The notes below the pieces were generated by a model. The model made no database searches. It worked only from the letters and a program-made list of their open reading frames with translations, and was not told the DNA's origin. From Thuidium tamariscinum (lineage: Eukaryota; Streptophyta; Bryopsida; Hypnales; Thuidiaceae): a stretch of 64,000 nt of DNA. Shown here piece after piece: positions 21,732-33,290 of this stretch. A program made the position numbers and the translations under genes. Within the stretch, counting starts at the first letter, position 1. Each line of letters starts with the position of its first letter. The DNA lies in contig OX344755.2 in assembly GCA_947034885.2 (NCBI GenBank), forward strand, positions 4,962,501 through 5,026,500. Direction: 5' to 3'.

Positions 21732-23182
21732 TCACTGGGCAGGACGGGAACCTGGTTTACACAAAATGCTCCAAAACGAAATAGGAAATAACAGTCCAAA
21801 GGCAACTAAGGTTAACAAGACGACCACAAAGTTAAGGCGTCCCTTTGTCGACGACTTCTTCTGTTGGTTAGAGTTGCGCTTTATCTCCCGGTTCAACTGG
21901 GAAAAATCAATTCCCTCGGGTCCTGGTTCTCGAAGCAAATTTCCCACTTTCACTGCAGTCTGTTTGCATACAAAGGCGAATCAAAATCAAAATCACCTGA
22001 ACCCTCCCACACCTGCAAATTAATTCCTGGGATTGAAATCTCTAGATTCCAAAGACGCCTGTAAACATATGAAACACACAGTAAAGTAGAGGTGCTGCTT
22101 GCTAGAACCAATTCCAGGGGGAAAAAAACATCCTTTCAGAGCCAGTGAGTTTCCAAGCCTTGCATGGTGAGGTAAGTAAGCCACAATATAATCACAGACC
22201 TTGACAGCTCGGTTCTCTGAATCTATGGTCGTCTGCAATTCTTGAATTTGATTCCACTTCTGTATAATTCCAAAAGTGCTGACCACGGAGGCCAGCACCG
22301 ATAAGGCAATGGGGCTCCACTTGTTGTGACAAAACAAAAAGCTCGACTGCGACACGGCTGTGAGCACCACCCCTTGGAACACGCTGACGAATCCGACCAC
22401 CTGGTACACCTCGTTCTTCAAACTGGCCACCTGGTTCTTGCTGTGCTCCACCCGACGGGTAAACAACTCCGCCTTGCGCGTCCACTCCGCCAGCGTCGCG
22501 CTGAAAATGGGATTCTTCTCAATGTCCAACAGTTTCTTGGTCTCCTGGAAGCACTCCGGCAATTTCGGATACCCTCTACGACCGTCCACGAATTCGATTT
22601 CTCTTTCCGCTGTAACTTCCCCTTCCTCCTTTTCTTTTTTTTGAAACACATGCACTTAACTTCCCCTTCCTTCAGCTGGTGGGCTTCAATCTCGTGCGGA
22701 TCCTCAACTTCAATACGATATTCGTACGCTTTCCGAAGCTCTTTCTCTTCCAAAAGCTTCAACAGGCGCTGCACCTCCACGCGTCGCTCGGTTATCTCGG
22801 GCAGAAGCTCCTTCCACAGCGCCGGCTTCTCCGTGTCCCGTGTCCGGCTAGCAATCGGAATCTCCTCAACCCCTTCTCCAGGACCGTCCTTCCCGTTCGA
22901 AGCAGAAGAAGAAGAAGAAGAAGCCCCGTCCTCCCGTCGTGATGACCTCAACTCCTCCTGGATGACCTGGCAATGGTCAACAAGCTCCACAAGCTCCTGC
23001 GACAGCGCTCGCCGCTCCTCCTGGTACCGTTTGCCGAGCTCCAGCAGTGCCTCTTGCAATCGCACATCCCTCAGCCCCTTGCGCTCCTCCTGGTGCCGAA
23101 GATCGAGCTTCCGCAGTTCCTCTTGCAATCGCTTCTCCCTCAGCCGCTTGCGCTCTTCCGCTCGTGGGTCTTGGCTTTCCAT
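21732..23182 (-). pseudogene. Coiled-coil / three-helix gene, copy C, frameshifted by a 44-bp insertion
   Basis: Start ATG-GAA-AGC at 23182. Exon 1 reads to about 22196 and exon 2 is 21952-21732, ending CKPGSRPAQ after the third helix. The N-terminal coiled coil is longer than in A and B because a unit of about 25 residues is duplicated (LREKRLQEELRKLDLRHQEE, then LRDVRLQEALLELGKRYQEE). After LKEGEV the frame is broken: 22614-22627 and 22658-22671 are identical 14-mers around 30 bp of foreign DNA, adding 44 bp. Downstream of this the correct frame resumes (EGEVTAEREIEF) with both helices intact. The 44 bp cannot be removed as a GT-AG intron in any register of the repeat. It is the closest relative of copy A. 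Confidence 0.75.
22614..22671 (-). mobile_element. Tiny retroposon-like insertion in copy C
   Basis: Two copies of AACTTCCCCTTCCT (plus strand) flank 30 bp. On the minus strand the insert reads AAGTGCATGTGTTTC followed by an A-rich tail AAAAAAAAGAAAAGG and then the target copy. A 14-bp duplication with an A-tail at one end fits LINE-mediated insertion of a very short RNA copy. A filler duplication during double-strand break repair is the alternative. Confidence 0.5.
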
Positions 23183-23537
23183 ATTACTCTCTGGTTTTCG
23201 GGAGGCAGGAGGAATGTTCGACGTTGGCGTGATCGAATCGTGGATGCGAAGTTTACAAAGTTAAGCGTCGCCGGCTTTCGAGGAACCCGGATTTTATGAT
23301 AGCTGTCGAGATGGCGTGCAAAGTCCGTCGATCAAGGGACTGGGTGGCCGCGCTGCCCACCTGGACCAAATCCGTGCTGGAAGGTCGAATTCCCTTTTCT
23401 CCTGGTCCCACCGACTGTGCTCTGAACAGTCCGTCCTTTTGTTTTACACAACATTCTTTACACAGGCAAGTGATGTGGAAATTTTGACACCAAATCAGTA
23501 ACTGTTGAAGAATTGGTCAAAGCCCAGACAAGGGAAG
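23183..23537 (-). promoter_or_regulatory. Conserved upstream region of copy C
   Basis: This is the counterpart of the regions 5' of A, B and D, uninterrupted here. It ends at the TA where a MITE is inserted (23538). Confidence 0.4.
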
Positions 23538-23539
23538 TA

Positions 23540-23812
23540 AGGTGGGTACACCCAAAAGCGCCTTGTTCCTAAAAGCGCCATCTACAGTGCACATACATTT
23601 CCTAAATCAGTCATGTTCATAGACAGTAGATGGCGCTTCCAAAAACAGACTTTGACTATTAATAACTTTTGCATATGGTATCCAAATCCTACGTTCTTTG
23701 GTGTGTTGGAACATGCTTTCACTTGCCAACAAGACTACATAAAAATTTGAACTAATTAATAGCAGGAGCTAGACGCAGTATGAATAAGTGGCACTTTTGG
23801 GTGTACCTACCT
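23540..23812. mobile_element. TA-target MITE, copy 3
   Basis: The ends are AGGTGGGTACACCC and complement, with flanking TA at 23538-23539 and 23813-23814. Block D keeps the empty site GGGAAGTATTGTAGG near 55767-55781. 273 bp, non-coding. Confidence 0.88.
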
Positions 23813-23814
23813 TA

Positions 23815-24399
23815 TTGTAGGAAAGAATTGATGAATTATTAGTTCAATGTCAAGCAATCAATAATGTTGAAATTTGTTAACATGATGGAGGTACAATGGA
23901 AACACCCAAAACCGTTCAAGTAAGGAATTCAGCATAGTTGGAGGCAGTGTTTTCTAAAAATGATATTTTTTAGTATTAGTAAGTGAAAATCATGAATATT
24001 AAAAAAAAAATAGATTTTTCGTATACACTATGTAATTTCTACAAATTTTCAAAGTGTAGGCTCCCTAGACCTATGGAACCGTCCTGTAGGTGCCCCCAAC
24101 ATTGAACCCTGCAAAAATCAACACTCAACCAACCAGATTTTTCTATGTGTCTTTCAATTGTGTTAGCAAATTACAATCACACATGTGGTGAACACATTAA
24201 GGGAACTCTACTAATGCATTTGGGTGAATCTACAGTTCACTGTAGGGAACAGGTGTGGGAGTGGGTGTTTTGCCCTTAGATAAACTAAATTCTAGTTTGG
24301 ATTCTTTGATTGCAAATATGAATTTAAAATTTGCAAAAAATAAAAAATTCATGTATTTTTCCACGAGGTAAATCCACCTCGGTGGGCCTACCTTGAAAG
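23815..24399. repeat. Block C spacer with an extra insertion
   Basis: Compared with block A, about 330 bp starting TACAATGGAAACACCC near 23892 is extra. The same end occurs in complement near 15830 and 63020, so it is a dispersed repeat. No gene. Confidence 0.45.
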
Positions 24400-24537
24400 C
24401 AGGGTTTTTTTTCTGGCGATCTATCGCCAGATTTGAAATTTGATTCGCCAATGTCTGTGGCCCCTGCCAAATATTGCCCTCTGCTGGGAAGGCACGCAAG
24501 GCTGTTTCCTGTTCATCTACAGTGCAAAAAAAACCAG
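24400..24537. mobile_element. hAT-like MITE (138 bp)
   Basis: The termini are CAGGGTTTTTTTTCTGG and complement CTGGTTTTTTTTGCAC. CTTGAAAG is duplicated on both sides (24392-24399, 24538-24545), the 8-bp target size of hAT elements. Block A has the single-copy site at about 2757-2765. Confidence 0.82.
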
Positions 24538-24961
24538 CTTGAAAGGTAGGATTTAACATCCTGCAATGTTAAGGCAGACATGATAGTAAGTGTACTGTCC
24601 ATCAAGCATGGATTATTTCTAACAAGCTAGAAACTCAGAAAGTTATCTGAAGTGTGAGCAAGGCGGCCGGCTTCAGGTTGGACTGCATTATTTTTTTTCT
24701 CTTTATTAATTTTTTGAAACTGAAATTAGTGAACTGAAGCCTGAAGCGTTGAGGCAAGTACCTTAGGGCCGGGGTGAACTGACCCCCACCCGGACACTTG
24801 GGAAAACACTGAAATTTTTACTTTCTACACATGATAAGAATTGCAAATTTTGAATACATATTTGCAATCAGAGGCCCCAAATTAGCTGAGTAGGGTATAC
24901 AAGGTAAGTTAGTCAAGCATAGAATAGGGAGCTTTTTGTTTTACTTGTACCCTTGGAATTA

Positions 24962-25261
24962 AGGAAAGAGGTCCATAAATTGACCATCTAAGGGCTGGAA
25001 TAGAATTTTGCGAAGTTCAAACATCTTGAAAGAGAGTATGAATAGGCATCTAACCTGAGTTGTTTCAAATTTTTTGGAGCTATGTGGAATTAGTTATGAA
25101 TTTTTGAAGTCAATATGGCATAGGGCTCCAAAACTACCAACCCCCTCAAATGCTCACTATTTGTACATTATTGTGAAGATAAAATAGTATCATGTACCAG
25201 AAATATACATTTCAAAAGGTGAGTGACTTTGGAGCCTCAGTGGTTTTCAAGTCTCCTCCCT
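24962..25261. mobile_element. TA-target MITE, second family
   Basis: Block D reads GGAATTACTT (58656-58665) and block A GGAATTATTT at this point. Here 300 bp bounded by AGGAAAGAGGTCC and CTCCTCCCT is inserted between two TA copies. A related sequence lies in complement at about 30940-31112, and another near 39090-39230. Confidence 0.65.
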
Positions 25262-25263
25262 TA

Positions 25264-27434
25264 CTTGGTGTGGCCAAGTGAGGGGACTAATTTACCAAGT
25301 ACGTTGAGGCAAATAGACAAATCAATAGGTGATTGTGTTTTGGCTTATAAACAACACTCATGTCTTAGGAAAAAGTCTAAGATTTGTGGTTTTAATTGAT
25401 TATACGAAATAGTTCAATTAAATTGCACAAAACTAATTTGTCAACATTTGACACTATGTAATCTTTTCATTAGTTGTACATGAATGCACTACATTTGAAT
25501 TAGGTATTGTTGTAATTGGGACTCATGAACCTCCATATGTAGAAATTAATTTTTCTTTTAATATTTGTTGACTTAGATAGCTTGTTGAATAACTTTCTTG
25601 GGGTAAGTCAACCTAATTGTAGAGGCAATCTAATTTTACTATTTTATGTAGCTACAAGCTAGTGTAGTAAAGAAAGAGGTTCATGACAAGAGCCCATGGA
25701 GAAACACAAACTAAAATTTAAAAAAATGTGGACCTTCTAAAAAAAATTTCAATCCTCTTTTCTAGACAAAAGAAAATAAATAAGCCCCTACTTCAAGTTG
25801 TTTCATATGTTTTGAAACTTCCTACAATTAGTTATGACTTGGTTGAAGTTGATATGGCAAAGGCTAGAAGCTCTAGATTGCGGACCTCATCAAATCTACA
25901 AGATTTGAGCATTGTTGATGTAGTGAGAAAATGACAAGTGCGTATGTTGTACATTTGACAATGTGGGCAATTTTTGAGCCTCAATGCTCAAAGAACGTTG
26001 GAGTCAATCAATTTTAGGGCTTATTCAATTGTTATGATAAAATGTGGCTTCCTTTCCAATCTTGACTCTTGAGGAAGCGAGAAGAAAATTGTTAGGAAAA
26101 CAATTCATTAAACCCCTTCGGCCCTTCAAATGACAAAATGGATTTCCAACACATTTCTATGACTTCAATTATTAATGAAACTTTTTGAAACTTTCTCATA
26201 AGATATAATAACTATTTAGCTACATTGAAATATGCTTTTTGTTGCATCAGTGTCTAAAAGAGCAAGAATTATACCATAATAAGCCCTAATTTCCATTTTG
26301 TCAGTAGGGAAATAAATCTACAAAAACTTTAAATTAAATTAGTTTTTTTTCAAAATTATAGTTTGGCCTACATATGAAGCTTTGGTTCATTGCATTTGGA
26401 TTAGTGATGTGAAAGTTAGGAACAATTTTGTTTACGAGGCAATCTAATCAACTTCTCAAAATAAAACCCTTATAAGATTAATTTTCTAATGCAATTTTTA
26501 CATACTTTGAAAAAATTTGTTTGGCAATCTTAGATTGTCATAGCTAGAGCATTGTCATAGTTGGAATTTGTGTGTTTGAAACCCATCTTATAGAACCTAC
26601 TACCAATCAAACATCACTAACAACAAATTCAATAAGAAAAAATCATCTACAATTTCTTGGTTGTTAATAGACTATTAGTGAGGTTCACCTTCCAAATGTT
26701 CTACATATGTTATGTTGGAAAGCTACTTGGTGGCCTACTATTCCTTTCGGGTGAAAAATATTGTAAAAACATAAATTTCCTAGGTTTGTCTTTCCTACAA
26801 CAATACTAATTCAACGAGGGTCACTTACCATATACTTGAGACCAAGTAAAAGAAAAATCAAAATTATTTTTTGTACTTTCAATGTTTGGTAGAGAATAGG
26901 GGTATTAACCCCTAAACAACTAAGGCCTTTTTTGGGCCCAAAACACTGAAAATTATCATTTCTATTGCAAAGAGTGAAATGAATTGAACTTGTTATCTTT
27001 GGACATCTTATTGTAGGATATTCACTACAAGAAAAAGGGGTGTTTTTAGTGAGTTTTTCAATATAGTCCTAGACATAAGATTATAAGGAATGATCTTTGA
27101 AGCAATTTTTAGCAAAAACTTACTAAAATACCACATGGATTGCAAGGTATCTATGTTTAAAATTAAGAAAATAATTTTTTAGTACATTGTTAGACTAGAT
27201 TTTTTGACTTTGAACCTTCTTAATTTTAATTTTTTGCACTACTGATTTTTGAGCTTTAAATCTTTCTAGTGGAGAATTTGATTGAGGGTCAAGGAAAAAA
27301 TTTGGATTCAAAAGAACTTAATTTCATTCTTAAGGAAATTGTTAAGTACAAGTAGATATGAGATAGAAAGAAAATCTAGATTATTTAAACTCCTAAGAAG
27401 GAACAAAAATGTATTAATTCCAATGGTGAGATTG
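25264..27434. repeat. Block C tail
   Basis: A+T-rich, no gene, collinear with 3510-5660. From 26905 it includes the left part of a TTAA-family element (TTAA-CCCCTAAACAAC) without a right end. Confidence 0.55.
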
Positions 27435-27701
27435 CATTAGATGTTTTTTCTGCTAGTAACAAGACTGCGAGTTCCCGACTGTGGGAATGCTGGGGAACGC
27501 TGCCACGTCTGCGATCTGACGTGGCTGAGAGAATGCCACGTCAGATTCTAATAATAAAATAATAATTTTATTTTTCAAAATAAATTATTTTTTTAATTAA
27601 AAATTTATTATTTTATTATTTTATTATTTTTTATTCTGACTGTTCCCAGCATTGGGAACAGGCCTGAAACTTTCTTCTAATCTTTGAAAAAACATCTAAT
27701 G
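27435..27701. mobile_element. MITE with CATTAGATG termini
   Basis: The termini CATTAGATGTTTTTTC are a perfect 16-bp inverted repeat. Inside lies an 11-bp stem (TCTGACGTGGC) and a strongly A+T-rich core. Block A has the uninterrupted sequence at about 5670. A distant relative, with a similar CCACGT interior, may be 31620-31866. Superfamily is not assigned. Confidence 0.65.
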
Positions 27702-27878
27702 TTCGACTACAAAGGAATGGGGTCTTCTAAGTAGTGTCCTAGACATCATGTCTCTCAAGTAATGTCTTTTAATGTGTCTTTTAAGTAAAATTTTATTGAA
27801 GAGACTCTCTTTTCAAGATAATTTTACTTATTGATGACCATCTCTACGTCTGAGAAAAACAACATCAGTGATCACATA

Positions 27879-28151
27879 AGGTGGGTACACCCAAAAGCAC
27901 CCTGTTCCTAAAAGCGCCATCTACAGTGCACATACATTTCCGAAATCAGTCATGTTCACAGACTGTAGATGGCGCTTTCAAAAACAGACCTTGACTGTTA
28001 ATAACTTTTGCACACGGTATCCAAATCCTGTGTTCTTTGGTGCGTTGGAACATGCTTTCACTTGCCAACAAGACTACATAAAAATTTGAACTAATTAATA
28101 GCAGGAACTAGGCTCAGTATGAATAAGTGGCGCTTTTGGGTGTACCTACCT
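27879..28151. mobile_element. TA-target MITE, copy 4
   Basis: 273 bp with AGGTGGGTACACCC termini, flanked by TA (27877-27878, 28152-28153). The empty site GATCACATAGAGCTTC is at about 8436-8451 in block B and again near 51306. Confidence 0.85.
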
Positions 28152-28182
28152 TATAGCTTCACTCCATCAACTGAGGGAATTC

Positions 28183-29136
28183 TTAACCCCTAAAGGACCA
28201 AACTGCGTTTTTTGGCAACATAGCGATTTTGGGCAGTTTACTATGAATGGAGTTTTTATCCTTTTTCTTTGAAATTTTCACACAACATGCGCCCAAGGAG
28301 TTGCTTTGAGGTCCAACAAGTTTCATAACATTTGACTACATAGTCAAAAAGTTATTACATGATATATGATTTCCTTTGATCTCTGGGCAGCCTGGGTAGA
28401 TAAAAAAACTTCTTTAAAAATAATTTTTTGAAAAAATGAAAAATTGAAATATTTTATTTAGAATTTTGTGTATGCAAGAATCTTTGAATCATTCCATTTG
28501 GATTAGTGAGTCAAAAGTTATGAGGAGGTTTAGTTTGAGGTAGTTTGTGGCTAGTTACAAAATTCCTACACTACAAAAAAAGTTTGAAATCCTTTATTTA
28601 ATTCAATTTTTAATATTTTTGGATAAAAATATTTGCAATAGGTGAAGATTGTTTATTACAACATTTTAACCATTGGGATCAAAAAATTTCAATTCCATAA
28701 ATAAATTGTGTACAATTTAGTGTTTTGGCTCATTTTCTACTTCTTTGTACTTGTTATTTTTTTCCTCTATGTTTTACAAATCCAAATGATTTGAATTTCT
28801 TTTTGCATATAGCCAACTTTCCTTTAAGAATGAATCCAGAGAGTAACCACCAATTTGAACTTTTTTTCATACAAATGTAACCTTGTGAAGTGCAGCTGCC
28901 CGGATTTCCGCAGTGGTAAAAAAATGATTTTTGTCACTTCAAACACTAATATCTTGCAATCTACACAGCGGAAATTGCTGAAATTTTTTCCATGTCTTTT
29001 TAAAATTATTCTCTAAAAGATCCTACGGTTACTTTTGTCCAAAAATGTTTTTTTCTTAAAATTTGATAATTGTCTAAAAAATGACAATTTTGAAGCGGTT
29101 TTGGTGAAAACATAGTCAAAAACCTTTAGGGGTTAA
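28183..29136. mobile_element. TTAA-family element, 946-bp type
   Basis: TTAA-CCCCTAAAGGACC at the left and CCTTTAGGGG-TTAA at the right. The empty site ATTCTTAAAAATCATG is at 8470-8485 and 51337-51352. A close relative in opposite orientation is nested in the copia element at 43274-44222. No transposase frame. Confidence 0.85.
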
Positions 29137-29542
29137 AATCATGCTCAGATTCACAGATTCTCTGATTTCCCAGTACGATTTGGAGAGAAACATTTTCACA
29201 ATTGAAAGCAAGAAAAATGTTCTGTGTCTGGATTTGGAAAATTCTTTCCAATTTCATTTCCAAGCATAGTAAAAAAGGGTAATGCTCTTAGGAAGCAAAA
29301 CATTGGCTGAACTGAAATTGACACCAACTGAAGGCTCACCAAAAAATTGAATGACTATATACCTTGAGTAGGCAGTAACTGCCAGTACTAACTGTTAGTA
29401 CAATGAATAAACCACATCTGCATGCGCACTGGGAAACCAAAGAAGAAAACTTTGCAGCACTTGGCAGATTTTGGCGATGCTTGCTGACAAGGTTCTTCTC
29501 CAACAAAGATGCACTCCAGCAAAGAAAAAAAATATTTACAAT
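29137..29542. repeat. Block B-type fragment
   Basis: 29137-29300 matches 8480-8660. The rest (29300-29542) has no recognisable content. Confidence 0.45.
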
Positions 29543-30471
29543 TTAACCCATAAAGGTCTAAGGCCATTTCTTTTTGTCAAAAATCACTCAAAATTGCCAT
29601 TTTTGTTGTGTTCATTCAAAAAAATAAAAAAAAATGTTTTAATAAAATTTTACCATAGGATCTTCTACTTTGTTTTTTTGAAATCATGTGGTAAAAATTT
29701 CATGAAGTTTGACCCTACAGATTGGAAGATATGAGCATTCAAAGTTTTAAAAACATAGTCTTTTTAAACACTATCTTGCAATTTGAGATGACTTTGATTG
29801 CCATTTGTTGAATTTTTTTGCACTATAGACTTTCAATAAAAAAATTTATGTATTGAAGAATTGAGTTGAAAGTTTAGGAATTTTTTTAAAAAAAAGCGTG
29901 ATTTTCATTCCTTAAAAACTTATTAAGTAGAAGTAAGTTCAAGATTGAAAGAAAAATTAAATCATTAATAGCTCTAAGATGGAATTGAAACACAATAATC
30001 CCAATTGTGAGATTGTTCTAGCAAGCAAATTTAACCTTGTCAAGATTTTTTTTTGAAAAAAATGTGAAAATTGCATTTAGAAATGAAACCTATTAGTTAT
30101 TTTTTCAAGAAGATGCTCAAACTGCCCAAAACACAAGATTGTTTATAACTTTCACATAACTAATCCAAATGGAATGAATTAAAGCTTCACACGTAGACAA
30201 AAATATGATTTATAAGACAAAAATTTAATTTAATTTAATTAAAAAAATTTGTGAATATATATTTTTGCCTGCTAAGTTAAAATTTGGGCTTTTGAGGTAT
30301 AACTTTTGCTCATAGGTACCAATTGAAATAAAAAATTATATTCCCACAAAGCTAATTAATTTTCCTATATTATGAGAAAGTTTCAAAAAGTTTCACTAAA
30401 AATTAAGGTCATCATAACCTGCCTGAACTCCAAATTGTCCCCGGAGGAAACAATGGGCTTTTAGAGGTTAA
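29543..30471. mobile_element. TTAA-family element
   Basis: TTAA-CCCATAAAGGTC at the left and CTTTTAGAGG-TTAA at the right, 921 bp inside. It is similar in length and interior to the elements at 36501 and 59765. Non-coding. Confidence 0.7.
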
Positions 30472-30814
30472 GAAACAGATATCTTCATTCTGCTAATTTT
30501 TGTCAAAGAATTAACGATAGTCCGCCATAACAAAACATGAAATACTCAACAAAAGCTCCTTAATTTGACACAACTCCCACAAGTGAGGTGCAACTTCATG
30601 CTTCCAGTTGCAATTCAAAGCCTGCCATTCAATTTGCAATTCAATGCGCCACTCTCAAAAACTTTGCTGTGAAACCAACAGTCCGGTTGCAATTGATTTT
30701 TCGTCATTCTTGGCAGTAATCTGTGGTGAGAACACCCAAAACTGTCACATGGAAGAGTATAGAGCATGTGCACCCATTCACAGGATATATAGGAGGAGGC
30801 TCTTGAATGGAGCG
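30472..30814. other. Unassigned spacer
   Basis: An open frame at 30608-30874 has no recognisable domain and runs into the MITE at 30815, so it is not called as a gene. Confidence 0.4.
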
Positions 30815-30928
30815 GGTTCTAAAATGGTGCCCTATCTTAAATGTACAGTGCTCATACATGTTGCATTTTCATAGCCTTCAGCAGTGTACTGACAGTGTAC
30901 ATTTTAGCTAGGGCACCATTTTAGAGCC
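30815..30928. mobile_element. Small inverted-repeat element (114 bp)
   Basis: GGTTCTAAAATGGTGCCCTA at one end and the complement GGCTCTAAAATGGTGCCCTA at the other, with arms of about 37 bp. No clear target duplication. Confidence 0.65.
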
Positions 30929-31619
30929 TTATGCCCTTTCCACTTCAGAATTTGATAACTAATTCTAGAGAGCTCCAAAAAATATGAAATGACTTGGATT
31001 AGATGCCTATTCAAGCTGTCTTTCAAGGAAAATTCTCTGGAAAATATTTCAAGATGTTTGACCTGCCCAAAATTCTGTTCCAACCCTTAGATGGTCAGTT
31101 TATGGACCTCCTCCCCTAGGGATGGGGAAATGGGTTTTCTCGAACCCTCCATGTCTCAAGCTTCTCCTAGCCGGGGAGACACCCTAGCCATTCCCACCCT
31201 GACAACCTGGGCAAAGAGTGGAATAACAAGCCGTTGCTTTAATTGTTGGTTGTTAGTGTTGTTGGATTTTGGGAACTAGGGGAAAAAAACTATATTGAGA
31301 TAAACTCAAAACAAGTTGTGAACTTTAATTTGCTTGAGAATTGAAGATCCAAAATATGCCCTTCTAGGTCTACATCCACTTTTGAGTTTACATCCAAACA
31401 TTGGAAAACTATTTGTTCTAAGAATTTTAAATATTGAGTTAAAAAAATGAATCCAACAAGTAATTTCTTAAAAACAATCATATTGTAATTTGCTCCAAAA
31501 CAAGATGCTCCATAACCTACATCACTAATCCAAATGGAATAAATGAAAGCTATGTAGACCAAAAAAACAATCTACAAGATACTAATAAATTAATCATTCA
31601 AATACATTAGAAGAAATTT
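30929..31619. repeat. Mixed repeat fragments
   Basis: 30940-31112 is the complement of 24962-25090. The GC-richer stretch 31110-31280 has a 62-codon frame without recognisable similarity. The remainder is A+T-rich and empty. Confidence 0.4.
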
Positions 31620-31866
31620 GAGGGCATTAGGAGACTACGGGTTCCCGAACTGCGGGAACGCAGTTTCTGCCCTGTGAACTCGAATCCTACGTGGTTGGGA
31701 CACTACCACGTAATAATTCATTTATTTTTTCAAAATTTTTTGACTTATTTTCATATTTCAGGACCCAATTTTTTATTTATTTTTTCGATAAAAGTTGGCC
31801 CAATAGGGGTCTGCAACATTGGGAGCCGTTTTGGGAACAGACCCGAAACGGCCCTGTAATGCCCTC
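31620..31866. mobile_element. Candidate MITE with GAGGGCATTA termini
   Basis: A 10-bp inverted terminal repeat GAGGGCATTA bounds 247 bp that includes CCACGT motifs and mirrored GGGTTCCCG / GGGAACAG stretches. The flanks show no clear target duplication. Confidence 0.5.
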
Positions 31867-32464
31867 AGATTTCATCTAATGCTAAAAGTTGTAAAACTTG
31901 AATTCAAAATAAAAAGTTAAACATAGAAAGTATGTTTGAGGTGTGTTTGAGGTAGACTTCAAATACACCTCAAGCACACTTTTACTTTTTACATCCATGC
32001 ATCTTTGAGACCTAAAAACACTTTTCAATCACATTCATATGTTTTTCATATAAATTTGACAATTTGATCTATATTTTGAATAGAAATGAGAAATTTCTAA
32101 TGAAAAAAGATTACTTTTACCCGGTAGAAATGAAGAATTTATTTTGGAATGATGCAACTTGGCCTGACAATGTGTGAGCCCCGTCATTGTCACTCAGGCC
32201 TCAGATTTTTCTTTTTTTTCGCTTATTGCTCGTATTTAGGGTAATTATGGTTAAAATCAACTAAAAAGAGTGCTCACAGTAGGATTGATACAATTCTTGC
32301 CAATGATGGAGAATTGGGTCTAAATATTTTAGAGAACCTTAAAAGACTCCTTAGACCCAATTTCTACAACTTATCGGGAGGTTAGACATGATATTAAGCA
32401 TTTCACAGGAAATGGCACTAGCACCACGGGAGTCCAACAGTCTCCTACGGGCGTCACGGCGAAG

Positions 32465-32572
32465 CCAATTGGTGAAGATTCCCTTGTGTGGGAATGATTC
32501 CTCCCCGGAGGAATTAAGCCAACTAGTGGAGATTCCCTTGTACGGGAATGATTCCTCCCCGGAGGAATTATT
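32465..32572. repeat. 54-bp tandem duplication
   Basis: Two units of 54 bp, each with AGATTCCCTTG and the palindrome TTCCTCCCCGGAGGAA. It lies near the left end of the LTR-type insertion. Confidence 0.8.
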
Positions 32573-33281
32573 TCCGCCACAGTGCAATTTCTGCCTTGAT
32601 TAGACAGTGTGGGTTTTTAGCGAAACTTTGCACTTGTCATTGGGGGGCTTCCTAGAAGATCCCCTAAAAGTTTCGTAATTTTCTGGACTACGGAAATGAC
32701 TCCATGGGAAGTCAACCGCTTTTACCGGCAATTGGAAATTCATGGAAAATTCCACGGTGATGGTAAAATCCCACTAAAAATTAGGATAGTATGTTTTAGC
32801 CTAAATAAGCGTCCCGCCAAATTTCAAGACATTCCGATAGCGACAAGCACCAGAACCAGCGGCGGCAACAACTTTCTAGGTTTTTACCAAAACTCTTGCG
32901 AGTTGACCAGCGCACGGGGAGCATACGGAGTCCGATTCAGGTCAACTTAGACTCTTTTCCAACATTCTTGGACCTTCCCGACAACTTAGGCTAGTCAAAA
33001 CCTTTGGGAAAAATCAATTCCAAAAGATAGATTTTCCACCCTTTTTACTGATTCGTGAATGTTAGCTTTGGAGCGCATTTGGGCTCCGAGAGTAAGGGGT
33101 AGAGGTTCTTTCAAACTAATTTGGGTCCTCTGGAGCTAATGGCGCTGTCCGTTTGGCGATCGGACCATTTCTCCAAAAGTTAGGATAGCTACAGCAGTAG
33201 GGTAGATTTTTAGATCGTTAATTTGGTTTTTTCGTGGTTAGTTTTATTAGTAACTTGAGGGGGGAGGAGGCCTTGGAAATG

Positions 33282-33290
33282 TATAAAAGG
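33282..33290 (+). promoter_or_regulatory. TATA box in the LTR-type insertion
   Basis: TATAAAAGG followed by a pyrimidine-rich stretch of about 60 bp, the layout of a Pol II core promoter in a plant LTR. Confidence 0.55.

Noticed and set aside
22614..22671. The 44-bp insertion in copy C as a small intron
   Set aside because: No register of the 14-bp repeat gives GT at the start and AG at the end while restoring the frame.
32465..32572. CRISPR-like or short regulatory array
   Set aside because: Only two 54-bp units without spacers, inside a retroelement of a eukaryotic genome.
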